Positions 23,581 through 35,400 of a stretch of DNA of 64,000 nucleotides are shown here, one piece after another. The DNA is from Mauremys mutica. Taxonomy: Eukaryota; Chordata; Testudines; Geoemydidae. The stretch covers positions 60,594,768 through 60,658,767 of the forward strand of contig NC_059081.1 in NCBI RefSeq assembly GCF_020497125.1, read 5' to 3'. Positions within the stretch are counted from its first letter, which is position 1. Each line of letters starts with the position of its first letter. Position numbers and translations under genes: made by a program. Under the pieces are notes generated by a model. That model was not told where the DNA came from. It saw nothing but the letters and a program-made list of their open reading frames with translations, and did no database searches.

Positions 23581-24166
23581 CAGGGCCGGTGCAACCCATT
23601 AGGCGACCTAGGCGGTTGCCTAAGGCACTAGCATTTGGGGGGGCGGCGTTTCGGGTCCTTTGGCGGCAACTGCGGTGGCCGGATCTTCGGCAACCCCAGT
23701 CGTTGTCGGCATTTAGGCGGAGGGAGCTGGGGCAGGGGGGCGCGGGGAGGGCCGCCTGCAGCAAGTAAAGGCGGGGGCGCGGCACGCAGGGGAACTCCCC
23801 GCCCCAGCTCACCTCTGCTCCACCTCCTCCCCTGAGCATGCCGCCCTGCTCTGCTTCTCTCCCTCCCAGGCTTGCGGCGCCAAACAGCTGTTTGGCACCG
23901 CAAGCCTGGGAGGCGGGAGAAGTGGAGCGGCGATGGCGTGCTCGGGGAGGAGGCGGAGCAGAGGTGAGCTGGGGCGGGGAGCTGCCACACGGCTCCCTGG
24001 GCTGGGGGGAGCTGCCGTGGGGGGGGGCGCCACAGGGTGGAGGGGGGAGCTGCTGCAGGGGGAGCGCCTCAAGGTGGGGGGGGGGGACGGGAGCTGCCAC
24101 AGGGCTCGGGGGGGGCGCAAGGTGGAAGTTTCGCCTAGGGCACAAAACATCCTTGCACCCGCCCTG
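23581..24166. mobile_element. hAT element with exact 8-bp target duplication
   Basis: The left end CAGGGCCGGTGCAACCCATT and the complement of the right end (CAGGGCGGGTGCAAGGATGT) form the inverted repeat, followed inward by GGCGACCTAGGCG against the complement of CGCCTAGGGC. It is flanked on both sides by GAGACAGA (23573-23580 and 24167-24174). The body is strongly GC-rich, with poly-G runs and a repeated CCGCAAGCCTGGGAGG/GGCTTGCGGCG theme near 23870-23915 that forms an internal inverted repeat. Long open frames on both strands are a result of GC content, and none resembles a transposase. Confidence 0.93.
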
Positions 24167-24299
24167 GAGACAGAGGGGAAATGAAGGACTGAAAATAGGA
24201 AGGGCTTACAAAATGGGGTGTATCAAAAGTCATGCCTGTTGTTTATTAAAAACAGGTGCAACACTCAAGAAAATTCAGTACAAGTAAATGCAGATTGTC

Positions 24300-25130
24300 A
24301 GCTATATCCAAGTGGATGGAGTAAACACCCTACACAGGCCCTGAATGGGTTAATACAGGCCAGAGAGGCCAGTTATGTTATCTGGCTGCACCTGGAGAGA
24401 GCGTCAGGCTTAACCATCCTGAAGCCCAGCTGGGCAGGAGCAGGCTCCTTAGAAGAGGCCTGTAGCAGGACGGGTGCTGCAGTCACCCTCCAGGAATAGA
24501 GATGGGGTGAGAAGGAAGCCCGGGGGGGGGGAAATAGGCTAGGATCCCAGGGCTTAACTCGCAAACAGCTGAGAAGGTGTAAAGCAGCCCTTGGGATGGA
24601 GCAGGCCCTGGTGGTGCGCCCTGAAAGAAGGGCAGAATTTGGACTGCAAGGGAGAGAGAGAGTCCTGGGAGGTGTCCTGTGGAGGAACAGAATAAGGGGA
24701 ACTGACAAGGCTGAGTAGGAAGGAGCCCAGGGAAACAGCGGCAAGGAATGGGAGTGTGGAGACCTTGGCTACTGGAGATAAGGGTCCCTGGGTTTGAACC
24801 CAGTATAGTGGGAGGGCCTGGGTTCCTCTCCCTCCGTGGCAAGATGGCATGAGTCCGAAGAAGGGAACATGGACATTGGAAAGGGTGTGAGGACCAGGGC
24901 GGGGCCTGGATTTGGAGCCAAAGACCCTCTTGTGAGGACATTGGATTGTTTTATGTTGGGCTTTCTGTTGCCCTGGAAGTGAATGACTAAATTGTGAGCT
25001 GGCTAGAGGGCCGAGTTTGAGGAAGAGACACAGACCACCGCAGCACCAGAGTGACCATCAGCAGGGAGAGAGAGCTGCTATGTCATACCCGGGCACAAAG
25101 AGACGCTCCTGTGGTAAGTGAACCCCTTCA
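24300..25130. repeat. Suspected dispersed repeat, purine-rich (unassigned)
   Basis: The region is GGA/AGG-rich, and its end (GAGACGCTCCTGTGGTAAGT followed by GAACCCCTTCACACC) looks like a repeat family. I see no terminal inverted repeats, no target duplication and no coding frame I trust. It could equally be unique purine-rich sequence. Confidence 0.3.
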
Positions 25131-28100
25131 CACCAACACGGTCAACAAGCCACGCTAAGTCAGTTTTGGCACATATTAAATTCTAATCCATGCAGACACC
25201 AGTTTTGAAAGGGATCCGCCCAAAGAAGTGGGACCTTTCGCTAAAGCTGGATGAGTAGATAAAGTTTTGATGTCTTAATTCCTCTTCTGCTAATGATAAC
25301 CAGAGAGCTCGCTAGAGATAGTTAGAAGGCATAGTAAGAGCCGAAAACTCAGTAATCATGATTTCAAAATAGTTATCTTGCTTCCCTGGCTATTTGTTTT
25401 CCAAGGCTTCCCAACTGCAGGACTCTCCTCACCTGGGAACTGTGCTCCCAGGGTGTGTCGAGCCGAGTGTCTGTCCTCTAATCACTGCTGCCCTTTGCAT
25501 AAAGAGCGATGTGGCGTTTTAGCCAAGTGAGGCCCATCCATTTTAATGAGCCATGCAGCTAAAACCTAGCACAGATCTTTATTCTAATACTAATAACATG
25601 CTTTTCTGTCAAGCCTTTCAGTGTAGAGGATCCCAAAGTCGTGTGTGTGTGTTTGTGTGTGTAATACGACATGGGGACTACTCACACAGCACTGAAATGC
25701 AGTCACCTCCAGGGTGGGATGTGACAACAGGCTAACAGTGTGGTGCAACACTGCATAACCTGGTTCAACGTACCAAGGACAACTTCAGCTGAGACTTGGG
25801 AGACTTTCAGGCAGCAAAGTGTAATTATCTAAGCTGGAATTTGGCGAGGGTTGATATAATGAATGATTACAAGTGGCCAGGAGCTCACCTTTCTGTCTCA
25901 TCCAACACTCAGCAGCTCCAGAGCCTCGTGCTGAGGTTGCATGTGCTTTACGCTCCTTTTCAATGCTGTGATATAATGAAAGAGAGAATTCTGGGGCTGT
26001 TCTGGGGGAAGGGGAACGATGCTAGAGAGGGCAAATGTGGCGGAATGGATTTATCCAAACACAAATTACTTGTGGGCAGACAAGAAGTAAGCTGAGGGCT
26101 CCCAGGTAATCTGATGTCACTGCCCAGGTAATTTTTGCATTTGCCTCAGAAGTTGCCTCGTGCCCCCTGGAGCCATTCAGGTTAGGTACCTTTTTAAAGT
26201 ACAAAATAACCATTGCTACTTTAGGAGATGGAGGGGGGATAGAATGGAGTGGCAGAGCCAAGCTAGCTACCAGCTAGCGCTAAGCAATTGGTAACAAAGG
26301 AATTTGGCTGGGAGGGATAGTTCCTCTTACCGAAACTAAGTGCTTCTCTTCACCACATAATTATGCTGAGTCAGAACACATGCTCGAGGATTGGTGGTAT
26401 CTAACACAACATGGACTCGCATTGAGTAGTCACTGTAGACAGAGACAATGTTGAATATAACTTGCATCAGCTGGTTGTGGGTCAAATTGGAACCAAGCAG
26501 CTGATTGGTCTCTCATAGGATCCTTCTCTCTTACATGTGAGTCTGTATGATTTAAGGTGAGACAAAGCTTCATCATCCCCAACCTGTCTAAATATCCCCA
26601 AGCAGCTCCTGGGAACAATGGTGTGATCACAGTGTTTAAGAGGGAAATAACTTTTGAATGGGCCTGAAAAGGTACTTGACAAGCCATCCACCCAAAAAGC
26701 CAATGCTGGCAGCGCTCACGGCAGAAAACCTCGCACAGAGGGGCTCTAAGTGGAAACTGCCTTGCATCACTTTTCCAGAAGAACATCTGCATCTGAAAGA
26801 AAATAATATCTTGGGAAACATGTACGGTGGAGTAAAACTGCAAAATAAGACATTCAATTGAGAATTCTATATAAAACCCATGCCCTTTGCCTCCGGCAGG
26901 TAATGAATAAAAATGCTATAAAGAAGCAATGAACATTCAATGTTTTATATTTAAAATATGTTTTGTGAGGAAAACAATGCGCCATAGAAATGGGACTGAA
27001 AGGTTCTCAGAGATAATGCCAGAAACTGCAAGATGTTAACTGCATTGTCATATAAGTTTCAAGGTAGGATTTTAATTTTCTCTTCTGAATCATAGATGCA
27101 GTAGTGAAAGGTGCCATTAAAATTCATTAGAAGAAACGTAAACTTACATTAAAATCTACCCCATTCTTCTCTGAATTCTTGGTCCTATTAGTATGAGCTG
27201 TCTGCTAGTCTGCCAAACCTTACCTATGCCGTGTGATTTAATCTAAGAGAGGCTCTGCTAAATTGGAGTTTTTCATGCATCACATCTTTGAATCCAGGGT
27301 AAAACAAAAACAAAACAAAAAAAATACCCCCCAAAACACTGCTCTAAATTGCAGCCTATATTTTAAAAACAGCAAGCTCATGTTTTAAGAGACTGGGTAT
27401 GTCAGTGTTTTTCTGTGCATACCAAACAACAGCAGGTTTGAAAAGGTGGCTTGAAAATAAAGGGAAATATGTCTCTGCATATTTATGCCTGTTGGCCCCA
27501 AATCTAGTTGGCTTGTCCCAGCAATTTTCTCCACGACACAATGAACCCAGTTCAGGGATGTAAGATGCACATCTGGGGATCTGGCACAATGGTGCATAGT
27601 GCACTGAGTGGTGTGCAAATGAGTGTGATTACACACCCAGTGCATGGCGGGGGGTGCGTTTAGCAGCAAGATGTAAAGATGAAGCAGACTTTCCCCATGC
27701 TGTGCGGACCCCTGCACTTCCACCGGGCACCGAATGGAAGTAAGGAACACGCATGCTCCACAAGCAGGGCCTGATTCTCTCTTGTGGGGTGGCTCGTGTA
27801 CACTGCTTGAGTCATGTCAATGGGCCTCACAGGCAACAGATCTCACCACCATCCCTGCTTGGGGACATTCCCCAGGTAGCATAGGGCTGCTGCCAGTATG
27901 GCTCTCTCTTGCCAGGCGCAGCATGGATGAGGAGGAAGAGAGCAAGGCTGGACTGCAGGGCACTCCAGCTACTCTCACCTGGCACTCCAGCTACTCTCAC
28001 CTGTGGGGCTATTAGAGTCAGTGCAACCCTGAGGCTGCTCTACTATACAGCGGGGGAGGGGAACAATTCCCTCACTGCCCTGGATAGGGCATATAAAGGT

Positions 28101-28200
28101 GGCTTTATACCTGTGTCAGGCCTTTAAATGGAGGCACAGATCGCCATGATCCCGCTCAGTGCTAATCCAGGTGCCGTTTTGTATCTAAGGTGCAGAATAT
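25131..28200. other. Intergenic, no gene seen; 22-bp duplication
   Basis: I find no exon or RNA gene. A perfect head-to-tail duplication of a 22-bp unit (GCACTCCAGCTACTCTCACC plus two bases) lies at about 27959-28002. A TG run with a GTGTGTGT core is at about 25640-25662. The minus-strand open frame at 26430-26843 has no recognised motif. Confidence 0.5.
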
Positions 28201-28208
28201 TAGAGAAT

Positions 28209-28344
28209 GGGTCACTGTGAACTTGCACTCTCGTTCTGTAGGTTGCTGTGCGCTTTCGCACACTCTCTCTGGGTCACTGTGCGCTTTCGCGCTCTCTCTC
28301 TGGTTCGCTGTGAGCTTGCGCGCTCTCACTCTGCGGGTCACTGC
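28209..28344. repeat. 31-bp minisatellite, about four units
   Basis: Four degenerate units begin at 28209, 28241, 28271 and 28302 (lengths 32, 30, 31 and 33), each of the form GGGTCACTGTGCGCTTTCGC followed by a CTCTCTCT-like stretch; a partial fifth starts at 28335. Alternate units begin GGGTCACTG and GGTTGCTG/GGTTCGCTG, hinting at a roughly 62-bp higher-order unit. Confidence 0.85.
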
Positions 28345-28639
28345 TAGAGCTGAAGATGAAGCCATAATCGCTGAGATCACAGCTGTTTCGATTACACGAG
28401 ATGATGTGGTGGGGGTTTCAGTCCACGTGCTGCATTTTTTAAACTATTTATTTAGGAAGTTTTAGCAAGTTGACAAATCCTTCCCATGTAAATGTCAGAA
28501 ACAAAACAGCATCATTACAACAGTGAGCTTTTGTTTAAAGAGATGTTACACAGGAGTATAGTCAGCAGGTCTTTCTGCTTAACAGGGTGTCACCATATTA
28601 CAGCGTAAGCATCATTGCAACATGTTGTTTCTAGTGATT

Positions 28640-29645
28640 TTATTAAATAGACTGAAATTTCTATATGCACATACTTAACAGACCAGGTATGTCGATCAAA
28701 TGTTGTTAATCGAAAAAATTGGACAGGTGTGCTGGCTTTCTTGCAGGTGAATATACTTTGTGAGTACTGAATAAAAGGTAACCAAATATCTAAGTATTTA
28801 TCTGTCCTCTATCTGTTTTGCTGGGTAATAGTTCGTGTGTTAATTTTTCTATAACCACAACCTCCTCTATTTCTGTGAACCAGTCCTCAATGGTTGAGCT
28901 ATTTTTCTTTTTCCAGTGGGAGGCTACCAAAACTCAAGCAGCTACTAGCAGATGAGAGATGAATTCTTCATTCTCTTTTGTGTGACCGTTTCCACTAGGA
29001 CGTCCCAGGAAGATTACCAAAGGCTCGTTTGGTAATAAAGATCCAACAATTTGTGATGTTTGGTTACAAATTGTATCCCCAAACTCTTGAATGACTGGAC
29101 ATGTCCACCATATATGCATAAAATCTTTCACACGATTTTTGCAACGTTTATACTCATTCAGTCTCTATATTTTTCAACCTGACAGTTGTGAGGTACCATT
29201 AAACAGTATCTTAAAGACATTTTCTTTTATTGTGCTACAGACTGAGGTTGCTGGTCCCCTTTTCCAGATCAAATCCCATTCCTCTGGGGTAATTTGTTTA
29301 TGCAGCGTGTCATAGGTGGTCACTTTTTTGTTAGAAAAGCTGTCTGCAAAGATGGATATAAATTAGTTATAATTGTTTTGTTTCTTAATTGACCAAACGC
29401 CATCGCTTCTATTAAGTTAGGTTTCTGTATAAAACAGATTTTCTAGAAAGTCGAAAAACATAACGTCTAACTTGAACATACTTGTACCAGGGGACAGTGG
29501 GCCAGTTAAAGTTAGTTAGAAAAGTTTCTTTTGAGAATAGCTGGCCAACCGTGTGTACTGCATGGCTCTCCCACTCTTTGAACCTCTCTGGCTTGTGATT
29601 TGGAGTAAGATCTGGATTATTTGCAGTGGGTGACATTGGCAAGGG
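28640..29645 (-). pseudogene. L1-type LINE ORF2 C-terminal remnant
   Basis: Read on the minus strand, decayed frames give NFNWPTVPWYKYVQVRRYVF (from 29412-29642), then ITPEEWDLIWKRGP (about 29290-29240), then MHIWWTCPVIQEFGDTI (from 28934-29131). The W-x-x-CP-x-I pattern after H-I/M-WW and the PWYKY-x-Q motif are typical of the C-terminal region of L1/Tx1-clade ORF2 proteins. Frame shifts and stops separate the pieces, so it is a dead copy. The clade (L1 or Tx1) cannot be settled by eye, and the 5' part is missing. Confidence 0.65.
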
Positions 29646-32600
29646 GAAAGAACTGATCTTATCTCTAGTTCTATCCCAGACTCATAGAGCAGGCTTCGCT
29701 GAAGGATTTGTGTACATTTCTGTGGGGGCGTGATTTTTTTTTTTTAATTACTCCATGGTAGCCTAGTGATGCCGCAATTTTCTTGTTCAATGAAGACCTG
29801 GCATTTGGCTGGGTAATGGGGACCCCAATCCTGTTACTGCTTTGAGCTGGCTGGCTTGATAGACATGCTCCATTTTTAATTAATATAATTAGGAAGGCCT
29901 CTGAATAATGGACAGCTTGACATGGAGCCAGATCCTGCAGGCCAGTTGTTAACCTGTCTGCTTTGCAGGTTCACTACTGTCTATACCCTCCTAATTCATG
30001 GGCCCGAAACCCCCTTGATGTGCACCTCATGCCGTCACTGATGTTCATGTGCAGTGGGTGTGAAATTCCACCACTCTGATTTGATACCATTTTACACCCA
30101 GTGGCACTGGGATAAATGACAACGCAAGATGCAGGGCAATGGAGTATCCAGCCCTCTGCCTTCCAAGGAGGAATGATGGCAAGGTGCCGAGCTCCTCGGT
30201 TAATAGACCCACCTTTCATTCTTAGCGCTCCTGTACTTCTCTGTTGTTGTTTGTAAATCAGACCTGCTAAGTCCAAATGGACAATGAAGGATTTGTGTTT
30301 TCATTGCGCCTTTTGTTCTGGGATCTGAGTGGCTTTACAGCACTGATGAATTGGCCCTGATCCAAAGCCCATGGAAGACAATGGGAGTTTTTCTACTGAC
30401 TCCAATGGGCTTTGTGTGACTTGCAGGCCAGTGTGTTACACGACGTTCCCACTCTGTGCCCGGTCCCCAGGGTTGTGAGTCAGGTACAGCCCCCAGCTTC
30501 CGTAGAAACTCGTGTTTAGCTCTAGAAGTTCCTGGTGTCAGCCAGCAGCCATCACCAGGCTTTTAAGCCTCAGAACAACCCTGTGAGGCAGGAGATGCCG
30601 TGTCCATTTTACAGACAGGGACATTGGTGGTGCTGAGAGATTAATGCCACTATTTCCCAAAGCGGACTCTGATATGGAGGCCTCCGTTCTGGGGGCCCTG
30701 CTCTGAAACATCTTGGGCCTGATTTGTCAGAGGTGCTGAGCCTCCAGAGACTTCACCCAGCATTGCGGGTACTCGGCACTGCTGAAAAACCAGGCCCAAA
30801 GTGTCTCAGGCGGAGCACTCAGCATCAGAGACTCCCTCTGAAAGCCGGAGGGACTTGCCCGTCGGCACCACACCTGGTCAGTGGCAAAGCCAGCAATGGA
30901 GCTGAGGCTCCCTTTGGTGTGAGGCCACGAGGATCCCGGCTTCTGCCTCAGAACAGAGCCACATCTATTAAAAATCAAGTACATCTATTTAAAGGAGACC
31001 AACCTCTGTCATGCAGCAGTTTTGCGGACCTGTCATTGTTAGTATTCATTTCGTGCCAACAATGTGCCCTGCGCTGTGCCGGCGGCAGGGAGAGAATGGG
31101 GAACCCCTGCAGTATTTGGCTGGGGTGTTTATCCCTGACTCGTAATGACACTGCTCTGACAGGGATGGATATGGGCTTTGCACAGAGATCGGGGAGGGAG
31201 GCAGGGGCTGAGGATGTGAGTAGGGGGCTCTCCAAGTCCTGCTGGATATTATTCCACAGTTGGAAACACTTTGTGTAACCAGGACATTCACGTTAATCCT
31301 CTCGCGGCCAAGTAACCTACGTGGCCACGTTAATTTCTTAACCCTTTTGTTTAAAAATATGTCCAGATCAAGCTCACCCACGAGCAGTGCTTTGCTTGAC
31401 CGATAGCTATAATGTCCGAGCTCACAAAATGGGCAGCACTGCAGGGTGAAAACATGCCACAGCCCCAATACAAACCAAGCACAGCCAGTCACATTTTTAG
31501 GATCTGTTTGGAGGCAGGCAGGTTCCTGACATGTTAATTAAGCTACAGGCTACCAAATGTTAAATCCCCTACTGAGTGTAAAATCGTCTGTGCGCTACGG
31601 CTCTCCTGCATTTACCAGGCTGGCGATTCGGATCCTGGGGGCATCTGTATGGAGTGAGTCAAGCATATGTAAAGTGGGTGTGCCTTTGTCTCGGTGCACA
31701 CGAGTCTTGCATGTGTTTTGTGTCATGCAAGTTTGTGACTGTATTGAGAGGATGGTGTTATTCGATGGCCATGCTGGGTGTGGGCTCTGTTCACATCTAC
31801 CCCTTCTGGGAGTGCTCTCAAATGAAGATGTTCCAGCTTGTCCTCATCGTCTGATTACTAGTGTTACACTGTAAACACAGGAAAAGAACAAGACAAAAAA
31901 ACACCCACAACATTTCAGGCTGGTGTTGTGCAGCCAGGATATTTCTCTTCCTAACAGGATATGGGATCTCAAGAAAATATATGTGCTTGTTCTGTGCTTT
32001 TTATTTATTTATTTAGAAAGGTTAGCTGGAAAATGAAACTCCAGAAAACTGGAATTCCAAATAATGAAACTAGACTGTGTGGCATCAGATCCTTGCAGCT
32101 GTAGGCCTGTGGCTGATCCAGCCCAGATAAGTGAACATTTCTGGGGCTGAACAGTGATGCATGTATAAGGTTTCTGACACTTTCCCGTCCTCACCCATGC
32201 TGTTGGCATGAGGAGCCACTATGGGGCAGCACTGATAGTGCACAGCTGCTTGTGGTGATGGGTTCTTACCCCACCATGTTAGCTGACACTGATTAGAAAT
32301 GTCAACAGCCTGGCCAGCACTCTTACCATGGCTATCGCTAGTGGAGCTGCACCAGGTGTCGGTGGGAGACTTCCACAAGTTTGCCAGTGTAGAGTGGGTC
32401 CTTGTTTACTACCGTAATTTCAGATTGTCCCAGACCAAAAGAAAAAACTATCCGACCCCTCACCCCAGTGAGCTGTTAAATCCCAGCAGGTAGGAGAAGG
32501 GAAAACAAGGAAGAGTTTGCAGAAAGGATGTTTATTAAAATCAGAGCCAGTAGCTGGCAATGGGAAACCTTGCTTCCTGGTTCTCACGTACACACGCCCT

Positions 32601-34570
32601 TCTCTAGGGTATCAGGGAAGTGTCGCTGCCTTCACCCAGAGAGTAGGAGGCCTGAACTCAGCAAACTTCCTGCCCTCCATAGGGAGAAGAGCAAGAGGTG
32701 GCAGGAAGAGCCTCACACCCTGCCGCCAGGTTCTGAATACTGACTGGACCTACAGAGAGGCCGTGCGCTGGCGGAGGGGGAGAGAAGCCAAACTCATGGT
32801 ATTTCTGCCCTGGTTGGAAGGAAGGAGTCCAGGGACTCAGTTCCCAAGGGGTTTCCAGCCCAGTGTTGATTTTGCAAAGAGGCTCAGGTAGTGTGAGTGA
32901 GCTCTGGATAAACCCCAAGTGTCTGATTCCTCACTGCTGGGTTGCATTGGAGTCTCATCAGTGTGACACTTGGGAGAACCACGCCCCCAGCTTATTAACC
33001 AAACGCCTGAGCTGCAGCCACCACCAGTCTCTCGCTGGACAGGTTTGTGGATCATCTGTCTGGCTTCTGCTGAATGGGAGGCGCTGGAGAACTAACAGTG
33101 CTAGGGACTCTTTGGAGTGAGTTTGTCCTTTTCCTTCATCTTGGATCAATTCCAGAGGCACATCACCTCCACCTAATACTAAACCCTGCTTGGACTCTGC
33201 AGCTTGTCTTTCTCATGGAAGATGGTGTTACTGGTGAACCTTCTTTCAACCAGCCTTGATCCCCAGTGAAATCCTCCCTGCATGTGCTAAAGCAAAGCAC
33301 ATCTGCTGATCAAGAATTACTGATGCCTGGTTCCCCAATCTTGTCTAGAAGTACAAAAAGCCAATGTGTTGGTGGGGGTCCAGGTATGTATGGGGGAGAC
33401 ACAGCTGAAGGAGTGGTGGATTCCAGTCAGCTGAACCCAAACAAAGCCAGGAAGCTGATCCCACTCAGCCAGTTCAGGGAGAGCAAGATTTCCACAACAA
33501 TAAACACATCTGATTACCAGGAAAACATGGTCTTTGAGCAGGGCCTTGCACACAAAGGGAGACTAGCTCCTGCTCCCTCTGAATGGGAAGTGGCCGCAGT
33601 GACAGAGCAGGAAAGAGAAGTGTGCTGTCTCTTAGAAACTTTGATCAGCCACTCTTAATTATTATGCAGGCTCCGAGAACTGATGGCAACAACAAGATTC
33701 CCACTGGGGAGAGCTGGAATGTCTCTCTCTCCCACCTACCAGGCTCTCCGCTCTGCCTCTTTGAAATCCCTCACTGCCACCGGCATGGGGTTCCAGCAGC
33801 TGGCCATTCAGCCTCCCTGTGAAGTTCCTTCCTTCCAGCCCCGCGCCAGTCTCAGTGAGCTCCCTTCTAATCCGCTGCTGCAGGCAAACACCTTCAGGAT
33901 GGGAGTCTGTTCTTTGCCGTCCCGTGCACAGGGCATCACAGAGTGCCTTGTGTTTGTGTACTCATCTGGGTCTCCCTGCAAACAAGCCTGAGCAAAAGAG
34001 GCCCTTTCAGCCGCTCATTATCCTTAGACCAGACCGTCAAACAGAGAGACTTCATAGTGCCAGGCAAAGTTTGATTCTAATTTGGTAACAGATTGCGGAT
34101 GAGCAAAGGCGGCAAAGGGCAAGTAATGAGAGCATCTTCCAATTCCACCTCTCGCGGCGCTTCAGTCGTCTGTTCACAGTAACAGGCAGTCTGGTGTTTT
34201 CCTTCTTTTTTGGATCTCTCTGTTTTTGTGTCTGTTAGAAAAACAAAAGTCCCAGAGACGGGGTCCCCGCAGCGCTATAATATCGGCTCAGTCTGGTGAG
34301 AATCCTTTATTTAGCGGGACATTTCGAACAGCTCCTTCGCCTCGCACGGCGGACATGCCAATAGTTATGGAGAGGCCTCTGCTGCGGTGCCTGCATTTTG
34401 ATGGATTAGTATCACCCTCCTCTTTGTTTGTATAAGGGCAATAATTCTCCTGCGTGAGCAGTTCACTGGGAAAGGATATCATCTGGCTGTTGTTGTTAGC
34501 ATTTTGCATCTTTCAGTGGTCTGCAGCAGCTAACAACCAAAGCCTTCCTGCTGTAAATACCTATGCATGA
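29646..34570. other. Intergenic, no gene seen; palindromic repeats and a candidate conserved element
   Basis: No exon is recognised. Small foldback repeats occur at 30353-30414 (AAAGCCCATGGAAGACAATG against CTGACTCCAATGGGCTTTG) and at about 30720-30795. A stretch at about 34090-34515 keeps CpGs and homeobox-like AT words and has no repeat signature; it is discussed as a possible regulatory element. Open frames such as 30724-31278 and 32517-32891 show no homology. Confidence 0.45.
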
Positions 34571-34579
34571 GTCACTTTA

Positions 34580-35140
34580 CACATGGGAGTAGTCCCATTT
34601 TATGCCAGGGGATTACTCGTGTGTATAAAGGTTTGCAGGATTAGGGCTCACATATGTATTCCATCAGACTGCACTACAATAAACTGCAAAGGCGACCCTT
34701 CATGTAACTGTCTTTGGCCCACGGCATCATAGTATCTGAAAGTAATAACAATGCTTGACACTTAAAGTGCTGCTCATCTGAGGATCTCAAAGCACTTTAC
34801 AAATGTAAATTAATGAATTAAACCTCACACACTTTTGTAAGACAAGTAAATATTAGTGCACCTGGAATACAAGTGGGCAAACGACATGGAAAAATGCACT
34901 GACACTCCAAGGCAAACTCAGCTAAACCAAAAAAAGGTCACTGTTCTTCTGCATAAGAGTGTTCACATGGGGCATTATAGTGGTATAATTATACTGTGCT
35001 AGTAATGCCAGTAAATTTTCCCATGTAGACAATCCTGAAGGTCTTGTCTAGCTTATGTCTAACCGTTTAGATAATTAAATCTGAAAACGTATATTAAAAA
35101 TCAACTCCAGTCTTCACTTCTTATTCTGGGTGTTTGCTTT
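34580..35140. repeat. Small decayed palindromic and dispersed repeats
   Basis: At 34580-34655 GAGTAGTCCCATTTTATGCC and GGATTACTCGTGTGTATAAA form a foldback of the 'catgagtaatcccattgacttcaatggga' kind. At 34770-34805 CATCTGAGGATCTCAAAGCA begins an old dispersed repeat that is also seen at 53090. At about 34955-35035 a short TIR-like pair (TTCACATGGGG and the complement of CCCATGTAGACAA) suggests a tiny MITE. No gene is present. Confidence 0.4.
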
Positions 35141-35198
35141 CTGAAGAACTCTCAGCTTGGATGAATTGCAGAACAGATACAGTAGCTACAGTTTAGCT

Positions 35199-35400
35199 CA
35201 GGGTTTCTCAGACAGGGGTCGCCGCTTGTGTAGGGAAAGCCCCTGGCAGGCCGGGCTGGTGTGTTTACCTGCCCTGTCTGCAGGTCCAGCCGATCGCGGC
35301 TCCCACTGGCTGCGGATCGCTGCTCCGGGCTAATGGGAGCTGCTGGAAGTGGCAGCCAGTAAGTCCCTCGGCCCACGCCGCTTCCAGCAGCTCCCATAGG
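35199..35400. mobile_element. hAT-like element, left part only
   Basis: It starts CAGGGTTTCTCAGACAGGGG and continues with a GC-rich body (CTGCAGGTCCAGCCGATCGC, GGGAGCTGCTGGAAGTGGCA ... CTTCCAGCAGCTCCCAT, an internal inverted repeat). It stops abruptly where the next element begins at 35401, and its right end is not found downstream in the expected form, although GTTTGAGAAATGCTG at 35777-35791 could be a matching terminus. Confidence 0.5.

Noticed and set aside
23495..24145. 216-codon minus-strand frame and overlapping frames near 23.6-24.2 kb
   Set aside because: They fall inside the GC-rich body of a hAT with exact target duplications. The protein text is Pro/Ser-rich filler with no transposase motif.
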